Assembly: GCF_009865385.1 (NCBI RefSeq)
Contig: NZ_WWJT01000565.1
Span: 1 to 38,429, forward strand
Direction of reading: 5' to 3'
Source: Streptomyces sp. SID486
GTDB taxonomy: Bacteria; Actinomycetota; Actinomycetes; Streptomycetales; Streptomycetaceae
DNA: 38,429 bases
Translations under genes and position numbers: made by a program
Notes under the pieces: generated by a model
Told to the model about the DNA's origin: nothing
Databases searched by the model: none
What the model saw: the letters and a program-made list of their open reading frames with translations, nothing else
Part shown: positions 27,183 to 37,300 of the stretch, piece by piece
How positions within the stretch are numbered: position 1 is the stretch's first letter
How the letters are laid out: every line of letters begins with the position of its first letter

Positions 27183-27231
27183 GACGGCAGGGCCGTACGG
27201 TTCCCCAGCGGAGCCGTGCGGCCCTGCCGTC
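27183..27231. terminator. 18-bp inverted repeat before the LAL regulator
   Basis: Bases 27183-27200 (gacggcagggccgtacgg) and 27214-27231 (ccgtgcggccctgccgtc) pair over 18 positions with one wobble and a 13-nt loop, 43 bp after the small basic protein's stop. It is a strong candidate terminator for that gene and argues against read-through into the regulator. Confidence 0.65.
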
Positions 27232-27242
27232 TGCCCCGCCCG

Positions 27243-27430
27243 CTCCGTCCGCCGAGACTCCGCCCGCCGAGCCACCGCCCGCTCCGCCCGCTCCGTCCGC
27301 CGAGACTCCGCCCGCCGAGCCACCGCCCGCACCGTCCGCCGAGACTCCGCCCGCTCCGCCCGCTCCGTCCGCCGAGACTCCGCCCGCCGCTCCGTCCGCT
27401 CCGTCCGCGGAGGCTCCGCCCGCCGCTCCG
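27243..27430. repeat. Irregular GC tandem repeats (gccgagactccgcccgcc) upstream of the LAL regulator
   Basis: The motif ccgtccgccgagactccgcc recurs with gccgagactcc at 27251, 27299, 27338 and 27371 and a variant at 27407. Spacings are 48, 39, 33 and 36 bp, all multiples of three. In the frame of the regulator it reads as Ala/Pro/Glu modules (PSAETPPA). Third positions in that frame are less G/C-rich than in real genes here (12 of 16 in one unit), so I think it is not translated. Together with the hairpin at 27183 it accounts for most of the 419-bp gap 27141-27559; no other gene is seen in it. Confidence 0.7.
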
Positions 27431-27559
27431 CCCGCCGGTACGGCCCTTCCCGCGGCGCTCCCGGCGCCGCCGACGACCCCACCCCATACCGGTACTACTG
27501 GTACGACCATCACCCAGGGCCTGTGGAAAACCGGTGCCGTGCCGTCCTGGCCTCATGCG

Positions 27560-30500
27560 ATGCTCGGCCCCGTGGAGACCAGGTCCGTCAGTCCCGTGTT
27601 CGTCGGCCGCACCGACGAGTTGGCCACGCTCGACGACGCGCTCGCCCGCGCCGGCGCCGCCGAGCCGCAGGCGCTGCTGCTCGGTGGCGAGGCGGGCGTG
27701 GGCAAGACCCGCCTCGTGGAGGAGTTCGCCTCCGCCGCGGCCGGCCGCGGCGCCGTCGTCGCCGTCGGCGGCTGCGTGGAGATCGGCGCCGACGGGCTGC
27801 CCTTCGCCCCCTTCTCCACCGCGCTGCGCGCCCTGCGCGACGCTCTGCCCGAGGAGTTCGCCGCCGCGGCGGCCGGCCAGGAGGAGGAACTGGCCCGGCT
27901 GCTGCCCGACCTCGGCGAGGCCACCGCGGGCCGCCACCACGAACAGGGCCTGGCCCGCCTGTTCGAACTCACGGCCCGGCTGCTGGAGCGGGTCACCGCC
28001 GAGCACACCCTCGTCCTCGCCCTGGAGGACCTGCACTGGGCCGACGCCTCCACCCGCCACCTGCTCGCCTACCTGTTCCGCACCCTGCGCGCCGGCCGCC
28101 TCCTCGTCCTGGCCACGTACCGCTCCGACGACATCCACCGCCGTCACCCGCTGCGCCCCCTGCTCGCCGAACTGGACCGGCTGCGCACCGTCCGCCGCAT
28201 CGAACTCGCCCGCTTCACCCGCGAGGAGGCCGGCCGTCAGCTCGCCGGCATCCTCGCGGCCGAACCCGACCCCGCCCAGGCCGACGAGATCTACGAACGC
28301 TCCGACGGCAACGCCTTCTTCATCGAGGAACTCGCCGTCGCCTGCTGCGAGGGCAACCGCACCGGCCTCACCGACTCCCTGCGCGACCTGCTCCTCGTCC
28401 GGGTCGAGACGCTGCCCGAGAGCGCCCAGCGGATCGCCCGGATCGTCGCCGAGGGCGGCTCCACGGTGGAGTACCCGCTGATCGCGGCCGTGGCACAGCT
28501 CACCGAGGACGACCTCATCGAGGCACTGCGGGCCGCGGTCGGCGCCAACATCCTCACCGTCACCCGGGCCGGCGACGGCTACCGCTTCCGGCACTCCCTG
28601 GTCCGCGAGGCCGTGGCCGACGACCTGCTGCCCGGCGAACGCTCCCGGCTCAGCCGCCGCTACGCCGAGGCCCTGGAAGCCGACCCCGCGCTCGTGCCCG
28701 CCGACGCGCGCGTGATGCGCCTGGCCAGCTACTGGTACCACGCCCACGACGCGGCCAAGGCCCTGCCCGCCGTCCTGGCCGCCGCCGTCGTCGCCCGCCG
28801 CCGGCATGCCTACACCGAACAACTCGGTCTGCTGGAGCGGGCGATGGAACTGTGGGACCGCGCGCCGGAGGAGGTGCGCGCCGCCCTGCGCCCGGTCGAC
28901 TACGCCGAGGGCTGCCCGCCGTGCGACACCGGCCCGGCGGGCACCGGCTTGCGCTATCTCGACCTGATGGCCGAGGCGGCGGTGGCGGGCCGCCTCGGCG
29001 GCGAACGCGAACGCGCCCTGAAGATCACCAAGCGGGCGCTGCGCCTGCTGGACGAGGAGCCGGACCCCCTGCGCGCCGCCTGGTTCTGGGTCCAGCGCTC
29101 CCGCCTGGTGCAGGCACAGGGCCGCGGCGACGGCTGGCAGGAGCTGGCCTCCGCCCAGGACCTGGTGCGCGGCCTGCCGCCGTCCGAGGTGCACGCCGAG
29201 GTGCTGGCGGCCGCCGCCAACTGGTCGATGCAGCACCGGCCCGGACCCGAGGCCCTCGCCGCCGCCGAGCGGGCCGTGGAGTACGCGCGGATGGTGGGTG
29301 CCCGCGAGACCGAACTGCATGCCCTGCTCACCCTGGGCGGCCTGACCGTGGAGTCCGGCGCCCCGGAGGCCGGCCTCGCGCGGATGCGGCAGGTGCTGCG
29401 GGACGCCCGGGCGGAGGGCGTCCACCATGTCGCGGGCCGTGCCTACGTGAACCTGCCGTGCGGGCTGCAGAGCGTCGGCCGGGACCGGGAGGCCCTGCCG
29501 CTGCTGCGCGAGGGCGTCGAGTTCTGCCGCCGCTACGGCCTGCTGGACTCCGGCGCCTGGGCCTGGGGCAACCTGTCCGACGCGCTGTACTCGCTGGGCC
29601 GGTGGCAGGAGGCCGCCGAGGCCGCCGCGCACGCGACCCGGGTCGGCCACAGCGCCGAGCCCCGCGCCGCGGGTGCCCTGCGCCTGGCCCACCTGGCCCT
29701 GGCCCGCGGCGACCTCGCCGAGGCCGGCCGGCGACTCGCCGCCGCCCGCACCTGGTACGGCACCCACGACCCCCGGCCCCAGCAGTTCCTGCCACTGGCC
29801 CGCATCGCCCTCGGCATCGCCGCGGCGGAGGACCGGGTGGCCGACGCCCGCGCGGTACTGCTGCCGGTCCTGGACGCCGGTTTCCCGCCCGACGCACCGC
29901 CACGGCTGGCCGCTGCTGCTGGCCGCCGCCACCGCCGAGGCCGACGCCCGCACCCTGCCCGCCGCCCGGCCCGGCCGCGCCGAGACCCTCGCCCGCGTCG
30001 CGGAGGCCGTCCGCACCCTCACCACCGGCGTCCCCCTGTGGCAGGCGTACGGCCAGTGGACCCGCGCGGAGCTCCAGCGGGCGGAGGGCCGGGACACCGC
30101 CGGCACCTGGGCCCCCGTCGTCGCCGCCTTCGAGTGCCTGGACCGTCCCTACGACCTCGCCCGGGTCCGCCACCGCCTCGCCGGGGCACTGCTGGCCGAG
30201 GGTGCCGAGGACGGACGCGACCGTGCGGTGGAGCTGCTCCGGCTGGCCGCGGCGGTCGCCGCCCACCTGGACGCCCGCCCCCTCGCCGACGCCGTCGCCC
30301 GGCTCGCCCAGCGCGCCCGCCTCACCCTGTCCGGCGCCTCGGGACACTCGGCGTCACCCGCCGACCCGGTCGCGACGCTCGGCCTCACCAGCCGCGAGCG
30401 GGACGTCCTCGGCCTGGTCGCGGCCGGCCGCACCAACCGCCAGATAGCCGAGGAGCTGTTCATCTCCCCGAAGACGGCGAGCGTCCACGTCTCGAACATC

Positions 30501-30602
30501 CTCGGCAAGCTCGGTGTCTCGGGCCGGGGCGAGGCGGCGGCGGTGGCGCACCGGCTGGGCCTGTCCGTGGCCGGGACCGTCACCGCGGAAACGTCCGGCT
30601 GA
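27560..30602 (+). pseudogene. LAL-type LuxR-family regulator, reading frame broken near 29905
   Basis: Large ATP-binding LuxR-family (LAL) regulator of about 1014 residues when the frames are joined. AAA/NACHT-like ATPase: VFVGRTDELATLDDAL (13-28), Walker A GGEAGVGKT (42-50), Walker B LVLALEDLHWAD (about 150-161). A long helical, TPR-like middle follows, then a C-terminal LuxR helix-turn-helix (LTSRERDVLGLVAAGRTNRQIAEEL and FISPKTASVHVSNILGKLGV). The ATPase and middle lie in the frame of 27560; at about 29903-29909 homology-like sequence moves to the +1 frame (from DAPPR to WPLLLAAATAEADA), in which the HTH and TGA at 30600-30602 lie. One extra base, or a sequencing error, explains this. As written, translation in the first frame runs to 30715 without the DNA-binding domain. 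The start is ATG 27560; GTG 27572 is an alternative. LAL proteins activate antibiotic or catabolic genes; the target is unknown. Confidence 0.85.
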
Positions 30603-30639
30603 TGCCTACGCTGGAGAAAACCGGCAAGGAGGGGGAGCC

Positions 30640-30834
30640 GTGTTCGACGCCTTCGAGGACCTGTTCGCGCCAGGCCGCAAGCACACCCGGGACGAGCAGA
30701 ACCGGCTCGAACTGACCCGGGAGGACACCGGCGACAACGACCCGGGGCGCGGCCCCATCGACCTGACGTCCGGGAAGGCCGTCATACGGCTGCCCGAACC
30801 GGCCACCGCGGAGGAGCGGCCCGAAACCGACTGA
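30640..30834 (+). CDS. Small hydrophilic protein (DUF6191-like)
   Basis: A 64-residue, acidic, soluble protein: MFDAFEDLFAPGRKHTRDEQ at the start, then LELTREDTGDNDPGRGPIDL and SGKAVIRLPEP. This pattern (DLFAPGRKHT, DPGRGPIDLTSGK) is common to short actinobacterial proteins grouped as DUF6191; function unknown. The GTG at 30640 has AAGGAGGGGG five to ten bases upstream, a very good ribosome site. TACGCT at 30606-30611, just after the regulator's stop, is a possible -10. The gene is convergent with the lipoprotein gene; 30-bp repeats lie between them. Confidence 0.8.
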   Translation: MFDAFEDLFAPGRKHTRDEQNRLELTREDTGDNDPGRGPIDLTSGKAVIRLPEPATAEERPETD

Positions 30835-30854
30835 GAAGGGCGAGCCGCCCCGGG

Positions 30855-30940
30855 ACCCACCCGGGGACGGTGGACCGCGCCGGAACCCACCCGGGGACGG
30901 TGGACCGTCCGGGACCACCCGAGGCGGCCGGGGTCCACCT
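30855..30940. repeat. 30-bp tandem repeats between convergent genes
   Basis: acccacccggggacggtgga and the following ten bases repeat at 30855-30884 and 30885-30914, with a decayed third copy to 30940. The second copy contains ggacgg-tgga-ccgtcc, a perfect 6-bp hairpin, and ggtggacc/ggtccacc can pair across the array. It fills the gap between the DUF6191-like gene and the lipoprotein gene and may end transcription from both sides. Confidence 0.75.
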
Positions 30941-32094
30941 CACCTCACCTCCAGCTCCAGTACCCGGTCGTCCCCCTTCTTCGGCGTGCCACGGCCGTCC
31001 GTGTTGCTCGTGACCAGCCACAGCCTGTCGCCGCCCGCCGGTGCCACCGTGCGCAGACGGCCGTAGCCGCCGGTGAGGAAGGACTGCGGGGCGGCCGCCG
31101 CCCGGGTGCCGTGCAGCGGGACGCGCCACAGGCGCCGGCCCTTCAGGCCCGCCATCCAGACCACGCCGTTCACGCAGGCGATGCCGCTGGGGGACGCCTC
31201 GTCGGTGTGCCACTGCGCCACCGGATCGTGGAAGCCGCTGCCGGGGGACGTGCCCTCGGCCTTCGGCCAGCCGTAGTCGTCGCCCGGCCTGATCGCGTTC
31301 AGCTCGTCCCAGGTGTCCTGCCCGAACTCCGAGGCGAACAGCCGCTGCCGGCCGTCCCAGGCCAGACCCTGGACGTTGCGGTGGCCGTAGGAGTACACGG
31401 GGGAGCCGGGGAACGGGTTGCCCGGCGCCGGCTCGCCGTCCGGGGTCAGCCGCAGGATCTTGCCGCCCAGCGACTCGCGGTCCTGGGCGAGGCCGCGTTC
31501 ACCGCTCTCGCCGGTGCCCGCGTACAGCATCCCGTCCGGGCCGAACGCGATCCGGCCGCCGTTGTGGATGAAGCCCTTGGGGATTCCCTTGAACACCGTG
31601 TCCGGAGCGCCCAGTCGCTCACCGGCCGGTTTCCGCTCGTCGTACAGCATGCGGACGATGCGGTTGTCCGAGGCCGAGGTGAAGTAGGCGTAGATCATGT
31701 GGTCCGAGGCGTAGCCGGGGGAGAGGGCGATGCCCAGCAGACCGCCCTCGCCCGCGGGGGAGACCCCGGAGACCGTACCCAGTTCGGTCTCCTTCCCGGT
31801 CCTGGCGTCGATCCGGGTGATCGTCCCCTCGTCCCGGGAGGAGACCAGCAGTCCGCCGCCGGGCAGCGGGGCCAGTCCCCAGGGTGACTTCAGGCCCTCG
31901 GTCACCGTGCGCAGCACCTTCACCGACCCCTTGGCCGGGGCCGCCGGCTCGGTGCCCGCCCCCGACGGCGCGGTGGCCCCCGGCGTCGTGGCGGCGGGCC
32001 CGGCGCCCGGGAGCCTGCCGTCCCCCGAGGAGCAGCCGGCCGCGAGCAACAGGACGGTCGCGGCCAGCACGGCCGGTACAGCTCGACGTCGCAC
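30940..32094 (-). CDS. Lipoprotein with PQQ sugar-dehydrogenase (GSDH) beta-propeller
   Basis: Secreted lipoprotein of 384 residues. The N-terminus (RRRAVPAVLAATVLLLAAGCSS) ends in the lipobox LAAGC with Cys21; a Gly/Pro/Ala linker (about 25-55) leads to a six-bladed propeller of the soluble glucose/sorbosone dehydrogenase family. Typical stretches are GLKSPWGLAPLPGGGLLVSSRDEG, GGLLGIALSPGY, FIHNGGRIAFGPDGMLY, LGGKILRLTPDG and YSYGHRNVQGLAWD (partial). Family members oxidise sugars with PQQ and calcium; whether this one binds PQQ is not shown. I chose GTG 32094 because GAAGGGA is eight bases upstream; GTG 32100 is too close to it. The aldo/keto reductase gene lies 123 bp upstream on the same strand. 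Confidence 0.88.
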   Translation of the reverse strand: MRRRAVPAVLAATVLLLAAGCSSGDGRLPGAGPAATTPGATAPSGAGTEPAAPAKGSVKVLRTVTEGLKSPWGLAPLPGGGLLVSSRDEGTITRIDARTGKETELGTVSGVSPAGEGGLLGIALSPGYASDHMIYAYFTSASDNRIVRMLYDERKPAGERLGAPDTVFKGIPKGFIHNGGRIAFGPDGMLYAGTGESGERGLAQDRESLGGKILRLTPDGEPAPGNPFPGSPVYSYGHRNVQGLAWDGRQRLFASEFGQDTWDELNAIRPGDDYGWPKAEGTSPGSGFHDPVAQWHTDEASPSGIACVNGVVWMAGLKGRRLWRVPLHGTRAAAAPQSFLTGGYGRLRTVAPAGGDRLWLVTSNTDGRGTPKKGDDRVLELEVR

Positions 32095-32217
32095 GATCAC
32101 GGTCCCTTCGAGGCAGTGGTCCAAGGACACCCTCTCCCTCTTCTGCACCGCCGACACCTCCCGGGTTCCCGCTTGTGGCCGACCGATGGCCGCGATCGGG
32201 CGGGACGGCCGGCGGTC

Positions 32218-33216
32218 TCAGTCCCACGACCCCTGGGCCGTCGGCAGCCGGGATATCTCCGCCAGGTCCTCCGGGGGCAGCCGCAGGCCGGCGGCGGCCG
32301 CGTTCTCGGCGGCCCAGCGCTCCCGTTTGGTGCCCGGCACCGCGATCACGTGCCGGCCCTGGGCCAGCACCCAGGCCAGCGCGACCTGGGCCGGCGTGAC
32401 GTGCTCCCCGTGGCGCCGGGCGATGCGCCGCAGGCCCACGACGATCGGCTGGTTGGCCGCCATCATCTCGCCGGTGAACCGGGGGTGCCGGGCTCGGACG
32501 TCGTCCGCCTCGAAGCCCTCGCCCGGCGTCAGCGTGCCGGTCAGGAAGCCGTTGCCCAGCGGCATCGCCGCGAGGAGACCCACCCCGCGCGCCTCGCACC
32601 ACGGCAGCAGCGACGTCAGCGCCTCAGGCGACCACACCGACAGCTCCGCCTGCACCGCGCTCACCGGGAACACCTGCTGCACCCGCCGCAACTGGCGCAG
32701 CGTCGTGTCGTACAGCCCGGTGCCCGACCGGCGCCCGGCGCGCGCGCCCACCGCGCACAGACCCAGCGCCCGCACCTTCCCGGCCCGCACCAGGTCCGCC
32801 ATCGCGCCCCACGTCTCCTCGACGGGCACCTCGGGGTCGGCCCGGTGCAGCTGGTACAGGTCGATCACGTCGGTCTGGAGCCGGCGCAGCGAGGCGTCGC
32901 AGGCCCGCCGCACATAGCCGGGCCGGCCGTTGGCCACGATGTGCTGCTCGCCCACCAGCAGCCCCACCTTCGTGGACACGAAGGCGTCCCGGCGCCGCTC
33001 CCGCAGCACCCGGCCCAGCAGCAGCTCATTGGTGAACGGGCCGTACATGTCCGCGGTGTCCAGCAGACCGGAGCCCAGGTCCAGCGCCCGGTGCACGGCT
33101 CTGACCGACTCGTCACCGCGCTGACGCGATCCGCTGTACGCCCAGCTCATCGGCATGCATCCGAGTCCGACGGCCCCCACCGCGAGTCCCCCCGCGCCGA
33201 TCGTCCTGCGCTCCAC
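32218..33216 (-). CDS. Aldo/keto reductase
   Basis: NADPH-dependent (beta/alpha)8-barrel oxidoreductase of 332 residues. The catalytic tetrad is complete: D53 (LLDTADMYG), Y58, K83 (VSTKVG) and H124 (LYQLHRAD). LGCMPMSWAYSG (19-30) and the C-terminal VIAVPGTKRERWAAENAAA cofactor loop place it with the AKR13/YakC-like group. Substrates are aldehydes or ketones, not known here. The GTG at 33216 is chosen because it gives the full first strand (RRTIGAGGLAVGAVGLGCM) and has GGAGG 11 bases upstream; the internal ATG at 33157 would cut the fold. Divergent from the 2-hydroxyacid dehydrogenase gene, 75 bp apart. Confidence 0.93.
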   Translation of the reverse strand: MERRTIGAGGLAVGAVGLGCMPMSWAYSGSRQRGDESVRAVHRALDLGSGLLDTADMYGPFTNELLLGRVLRERRRDAFVSTKVGLLVGEQHIVANGRPGYVRRACDASLRRLQTDVIDLYQLHRADPEVPVEETWGAMADLVRAGKVRALGLCAVGARAGRRSGTGLYDTTLRQLRRVQQVFPVSAVQAELSVWSPEALTSLLPWCEARGVGLLAAMPLGNGFLTGTLTPGEGFEADDVRARHPRFTGEMMAANQPIVVGLRRIARRHGEHVTPAQVALAWVLAQGRHVIAVPGTKRERWAAENAAAAGLRLPPEDLAEISRLPTAQGSWD

Positions 33217-33291
33217 CTGCTCGTGAACCTCCCTCTGCCCGGCCACCAACCTAACCTCTGCGCGCATACGCGCCTGACATAGCCTCCTCGC

Positions 33292-34245
33292 ATGAGTGCA
33301 GACGTCTGGCTTCCCATCCCGCCCGAGGAGATCGCGGGGCTGCCCGAGGGACCCCGGTACCTGTTCTGGGACGGCGGTGCGGACGGTGACCAGCCGTTTC
33401 CCGGCGACCCGGCGCGGTGCGCCGTGTACGTGGTGCCGTACATGAAGCGGATGTCGGTCCGGGTGGGACCGCTGGAGCACCTGACGAACGTCCGGGTCAT
33501 CCAGACGCTCACCGCCGGCGTGGACGACATCACCGCGCAGCTGTCGGTGATCGCACCCGGCGTGCGGCTGTGCAACGCGCGCGGGGTGCACGAGACGAGC
33601 ACGGCCGAGCTGGCGCTCACCCTGACCCTCGCCGCGCTGCGCGGCGTCCCCGGGTTCGTCCGCGCCCAGCAGCAGGAGCGCTGGGAAGGCGGTTTCCACC
33701 CCGCGCTCGCCGACAAGAACGTCCTGATCGTCGGTTACGGGCCCATCGGCGCCGCCATCGAGGACCGGCTCGTACCGTTCGAGGTCGCGCGGGTGACGCG
33801 CATCGCGCGCTCCCGGCGCACCACGGAGCGCGGTCTTGTGCACCCGATCACCGATGTGCTCCCCCTGCTCCCCGAGGCGGACGTCGTCATCCTCTGCACG
33901 CCGCTCACGGCGGACACCCGGGGGCTGGTCGACGCCGGTTTCCTCGGGCGGATGAAGGACGGGGCGCTGCTGGTGAACGTCGCCCGGGGGCCCGTGGTCG
34001 ACACCGAGGCGCTCCTCGCCGAGCTGGAGCGGGGCCGGATCACCGCCGCCCTGGACGTGACGGACCCGGAGCCGCTGCCCCCCGGCCACCCCCTGTGGCG
34101 GGCGCCCGGCGTGCTGATCAGCCCGCACGTCGGGGGGCCCTCCTCGGCTTTCCTGCCGCGCGCCAAGCGGCTGCTGGCCGACCAGCTGACCCGGTTCGTC
34201 AACCGGGAGCCCCTGCGGAATGTGATCCTTACGACCGGAAAGTGA
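33292..34245 (+). CDS. D-isomer-specific 2-hydroxyacid dehydrogenase
   Basis: NAD(P)H-dependent dehydrogenase of 317 residues interconverting 2-oxoacids and D-2-hydroxyacids. The cofactor motif is VGYGPIG (GxGxxG, about 145-151); active-site residues are the arginine in VNVARGPVVD, the glutamate in DVTDPEPLPPGHPLW and the histidine in ISPHVGG, all present. TAGVDDI and the ARGVHETSTAELAL segment are also typical. TAGCCT ends 6 nt before the ATG at 33292 with no ribosome site, so a leaderless transcript is likely. Substrate specificity (glyoxylate, pyruvate, phosphonate or other) cannot be told. Confidence 0.93.
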   Translation: MSADVWLPIPPEEIAGLPEGPRYLFWDGGADGDQPFPGDPARCAVYVVPYMKRMSVRVGPLEHLTNVRVIQTLTAGVDDITAQLSVIAPGVRLCNARGVHETSTAELALTLTLAALRGVPGFVRAQQQERWEGGFHPALADKNVLIVGYGPIGAAIEDRLVPFEVARVTRIARSRRTTERGLVHPITDVLPLLPEADVVILCTPLTADTRGLVDAGFLGRMKDGALLVNVARGPVVDTEALLAELERGRITAALDVTDPEPLPPGHPLWRAPGVLISPHVGGPSSAFLPRAKRLLADQLTRFVNREPLRNVILTTGK

Positions 34246-34371
34246 TCCTTGCCGTCGCATCCGGAACGCCGGGAGCAAAGGGGCGGCAGGGCCCTTCCGG
34301 CACCCTCCGCAATCTTTCGGACGCGGGCCGTACGCACATAACCCCTGGTCGTCACGGAGCGTAGAGACGCT

Positions 34372-37300
34372 ATGTCCCTGAGTGACGATCCTGGTGTATC
34401 GTCCCGACAGGGGCTGCGCCGGTGGGAATCGGCGCCCGGGGACGGACATTTCAGATTTGTGAGGGGGGCGACGGGCGATGCACGGCCTATGGACGAACGA
34501 TCCGACGCGGCGGAGCCGCCGACGGCGACCCTGGTGCACGGCCGCGCGGCGACGCGGCGAGCACACCAGCCATCACAGTCACCACCAGCGCAGGCGCAAC
34601 GTCCGCCGCAGGCACGCGCATCCGGCGCACCGGGACCGTCGGGACCCGGGCACGGCGCAGACCGGGAGGCCCCGGTGAGTGCGCCGCCCTCGACGACGAC
34701 CGCCCTCGACGACGCCGTGCGCGCACCGCACCCGCACGAGGCGCCGCCGCCCCGCCGGCCGGCCGTCGGCGACGGCACCCGGCTGATGGAGCAACTCGTC
34801 CTCGCCCTGGTCTGCGCGGCCTACGCCGTCGGAGCCGCGTTCGACTGGGGAACGAGCCAGATCGCCCTCGTCATGGGCGACTTCGGGCTGAGTGCGGCGG
34901 CGGCCACCGCCGCCGTCTCCTGCTTCCTGTACGCCCGCAGCCGGCGCGTGCGCTTCCGGTCGGCCTGGCTGCTGTTCGCCCTCTCCTCGGCCATGGCCGC
35001 CCTGGGCAACGCGATCTGGGGCTGGTACGAGGTCGTGCTGGACCGGCCCGTGCCGAGCCCGAGCTGCGCCGACCTGTTCTTCCTGTGCTTCGCGCCGCCC
35101 GCCATCGTGGGCCTGCTGGTGCTCGCCAAGCGGCCGGTGACGAGGGCCGGCTGGATCTGCCTGGGGCTGGACGCCTGGCTGATCGGCGGCTCACTGCTCA
35201 CCCTCTCCTGGAGCCTGGCGCTCGCCCAGGCGGCCCGGTTCGACGGGTCGAGCGTGGCCCACGCCGCGCTGTCGCTGGCGTACCCGCTGCTCGACATCGC
35301 CCTCGTCAGCATGGTCCTCGCCCTGCACTTCCGGCGCGCCCCGGGCAACCGCACGGCGGTGAACACCGCGATCGGCGCCCTCGCGCTCACCGTGATGTGC
35401 GACGCCCTGTTCACCTCGCCGCTGCTGCACAGCAACTACCGCTCGGGGCAGCTGCTGGACGCGGGCTGGTTCGCCGGATCACTGCTTCTCGCCTACGCCC
35501 CCTGGGCCGCGCCCCGGCGCCGGGGCGCGCAGGAGGCGCGTGCGGCCGACGGGCACACGCGCGTGGTCCACGAGCACGTGCCGGGCCAGCGGAACGCGGC
35601 CCCGGCCCAGCCGCCCCCGCCCGCGCCGGGCGGTGAGCTCAGCCGCTACCCGGCCGGCCGGCCGCTCACCGGCTCCCTCGCCGCGCTCACCCCGTACCTC
35701 GCCGCGGCCGTGTGCACCCTGGGCATCCTGTACAACGTCCTCAACGGCCGCAGGCCCGACCACGTCGTGCTGATCACCGCGGGCGCCGTGGTGCTGGCCC
35801 TCGTCATCCGGCAGGGCATCATGCTGCTGGACAACATCACCCTGACCCAGGAACTGGCGCAGAAGGAGAACCACTTCCGCTCCCTGGTGCAGGGCTCCAG
35901 CGACGTCATCATGATCGCCGCGCCGAACGGCATCCTCAGGTACGTCTCCCCGGCCGCCGCCGGGGTGTACGGCCGGCCCGCCGAGGAACTGGTGGGCACC
36001 GAACTGGCCGGTCTCATCCACCCGGAGGACCTGGGCTGCGTGGTGCACGAGGTGCGCCGCTTCCTCGCCGCCAACCCGCTGGAGGAGCCCACCACCCGCA
36101 TCGAGTGCCGGTTCCGCTCCGGCGACGGGGGCACCTCCCGCCCGGGTGAGGGCGGGGGAGGCTGGCTCAACGTCGAGTCGACCGTCAACCGGCACCACGG
36201 CGGCCTCATCTTCAACAGCCGGGACGTGACGGAGAGGGTCCGCCTCCAGGCGCAGTTGCAGCACAACGCCGAGCACGACCCGCTCACCGACCTGCCCAAC
36301 CGCGCGCTGTTCACCCGGCGCGTCCAGCAGGCGCTGTCCGGCCGCCGGGCCACCGACCGGGGTGCCGCCCTGCGGGGCACGGCGGTGCTCTTCATCGACC
36401 TGGACGGCTTCAAGGCCGTCAACGACACGATCGGGCACCAGGCCGGTGACGAGCTGCTCATCCAGGCCGCCCGCAGACTCCAGGACGCCGTCCGGCAGGG
36501 TGACACCGCCTCCCGGCTCGGCGGTGACGAGTTCGCGGCCCTGATCGTCGGGGACGGCACCCGGGACCGTACGGCCCGGGAGCGGAACATCCTGGAGCTC
36601 GCCGACCGCCTCAGGGCGACCCTCTCCCAGCCGTACGCCATCGACGGCAACGACGTCCGGGTCAACGCCTCCATCGGCGTCGCCTTCGCCGAACCGGGGC
36701 TGGGCGCGGGAGAGCTGCTGCGCAACGCCGACCTGGCGATGTACCGGGCGAAGTCGGCCGGAAAGGGCCGGGTCGAGCTGTACAAGCCCCAGATGCAGCA
36801 GGACGTCGTCCGCAAGGCGGAACTCGCCACGCGGCTGCGCGCCGCACTGCACGACGGCGAGTTCGCGCTGCTCCACCAGCCCGTGGTGTGCCTGCAGAAC
36901 GGCCGGATCACGTCGGTCTCCGCGCAGGCGCGCTGGCGCTCCTCCCAGGGGGTGCTGTTCACCCCGGCCGAGTTCCTGCGGGTCGCCGAGGAGGGCGACC
37001 GGACCGCCGAGCTGGACCGCTGGATCCTCCAGGAGGCCGTGGAACAGGCGGCCGAGCGCGCCGCGACCGGGCTCGTCGTGCCGGTCGCGGTCCCGATGAG
37101 CGCCCGGCGGCTGCTGGACCGCTCGACCCCGATGGGCTCGGTGGAGGCGCTGCTGACCCGGCACGGGCTGCCGCCCGGGGCACTGGTCATCGAGCTGTCC
37201 GACACCGACCCGCGGGTCTCCCTGGACGAACTGGAGCGGCGCCTGACCGCGCTCAGCCGGCTCGGGGTGCGCATCGCGCTGGACGGCTTCGGCAGCGGCT

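Noticed and set aside
27179..30106. 975-codon open frame on the minus strand opposite the LAL regulator
   Set aside because: It is the antisense shadow of a GC-rich gene: the ATPase, Walker and HTH motifs all read on the plus strand, and the minus product is low-complexity Gly/Ala/Val/Gln with no recognisable domain.
34246..34488. Cyclic-di-GMP (GEMM) or other riboswitch before the second GGDEF gene
   Set aside because: I looked for the conserved GEMM core and for a terminator or ribosome-site switch and found neither; the start of the gene itself is uncertain here.
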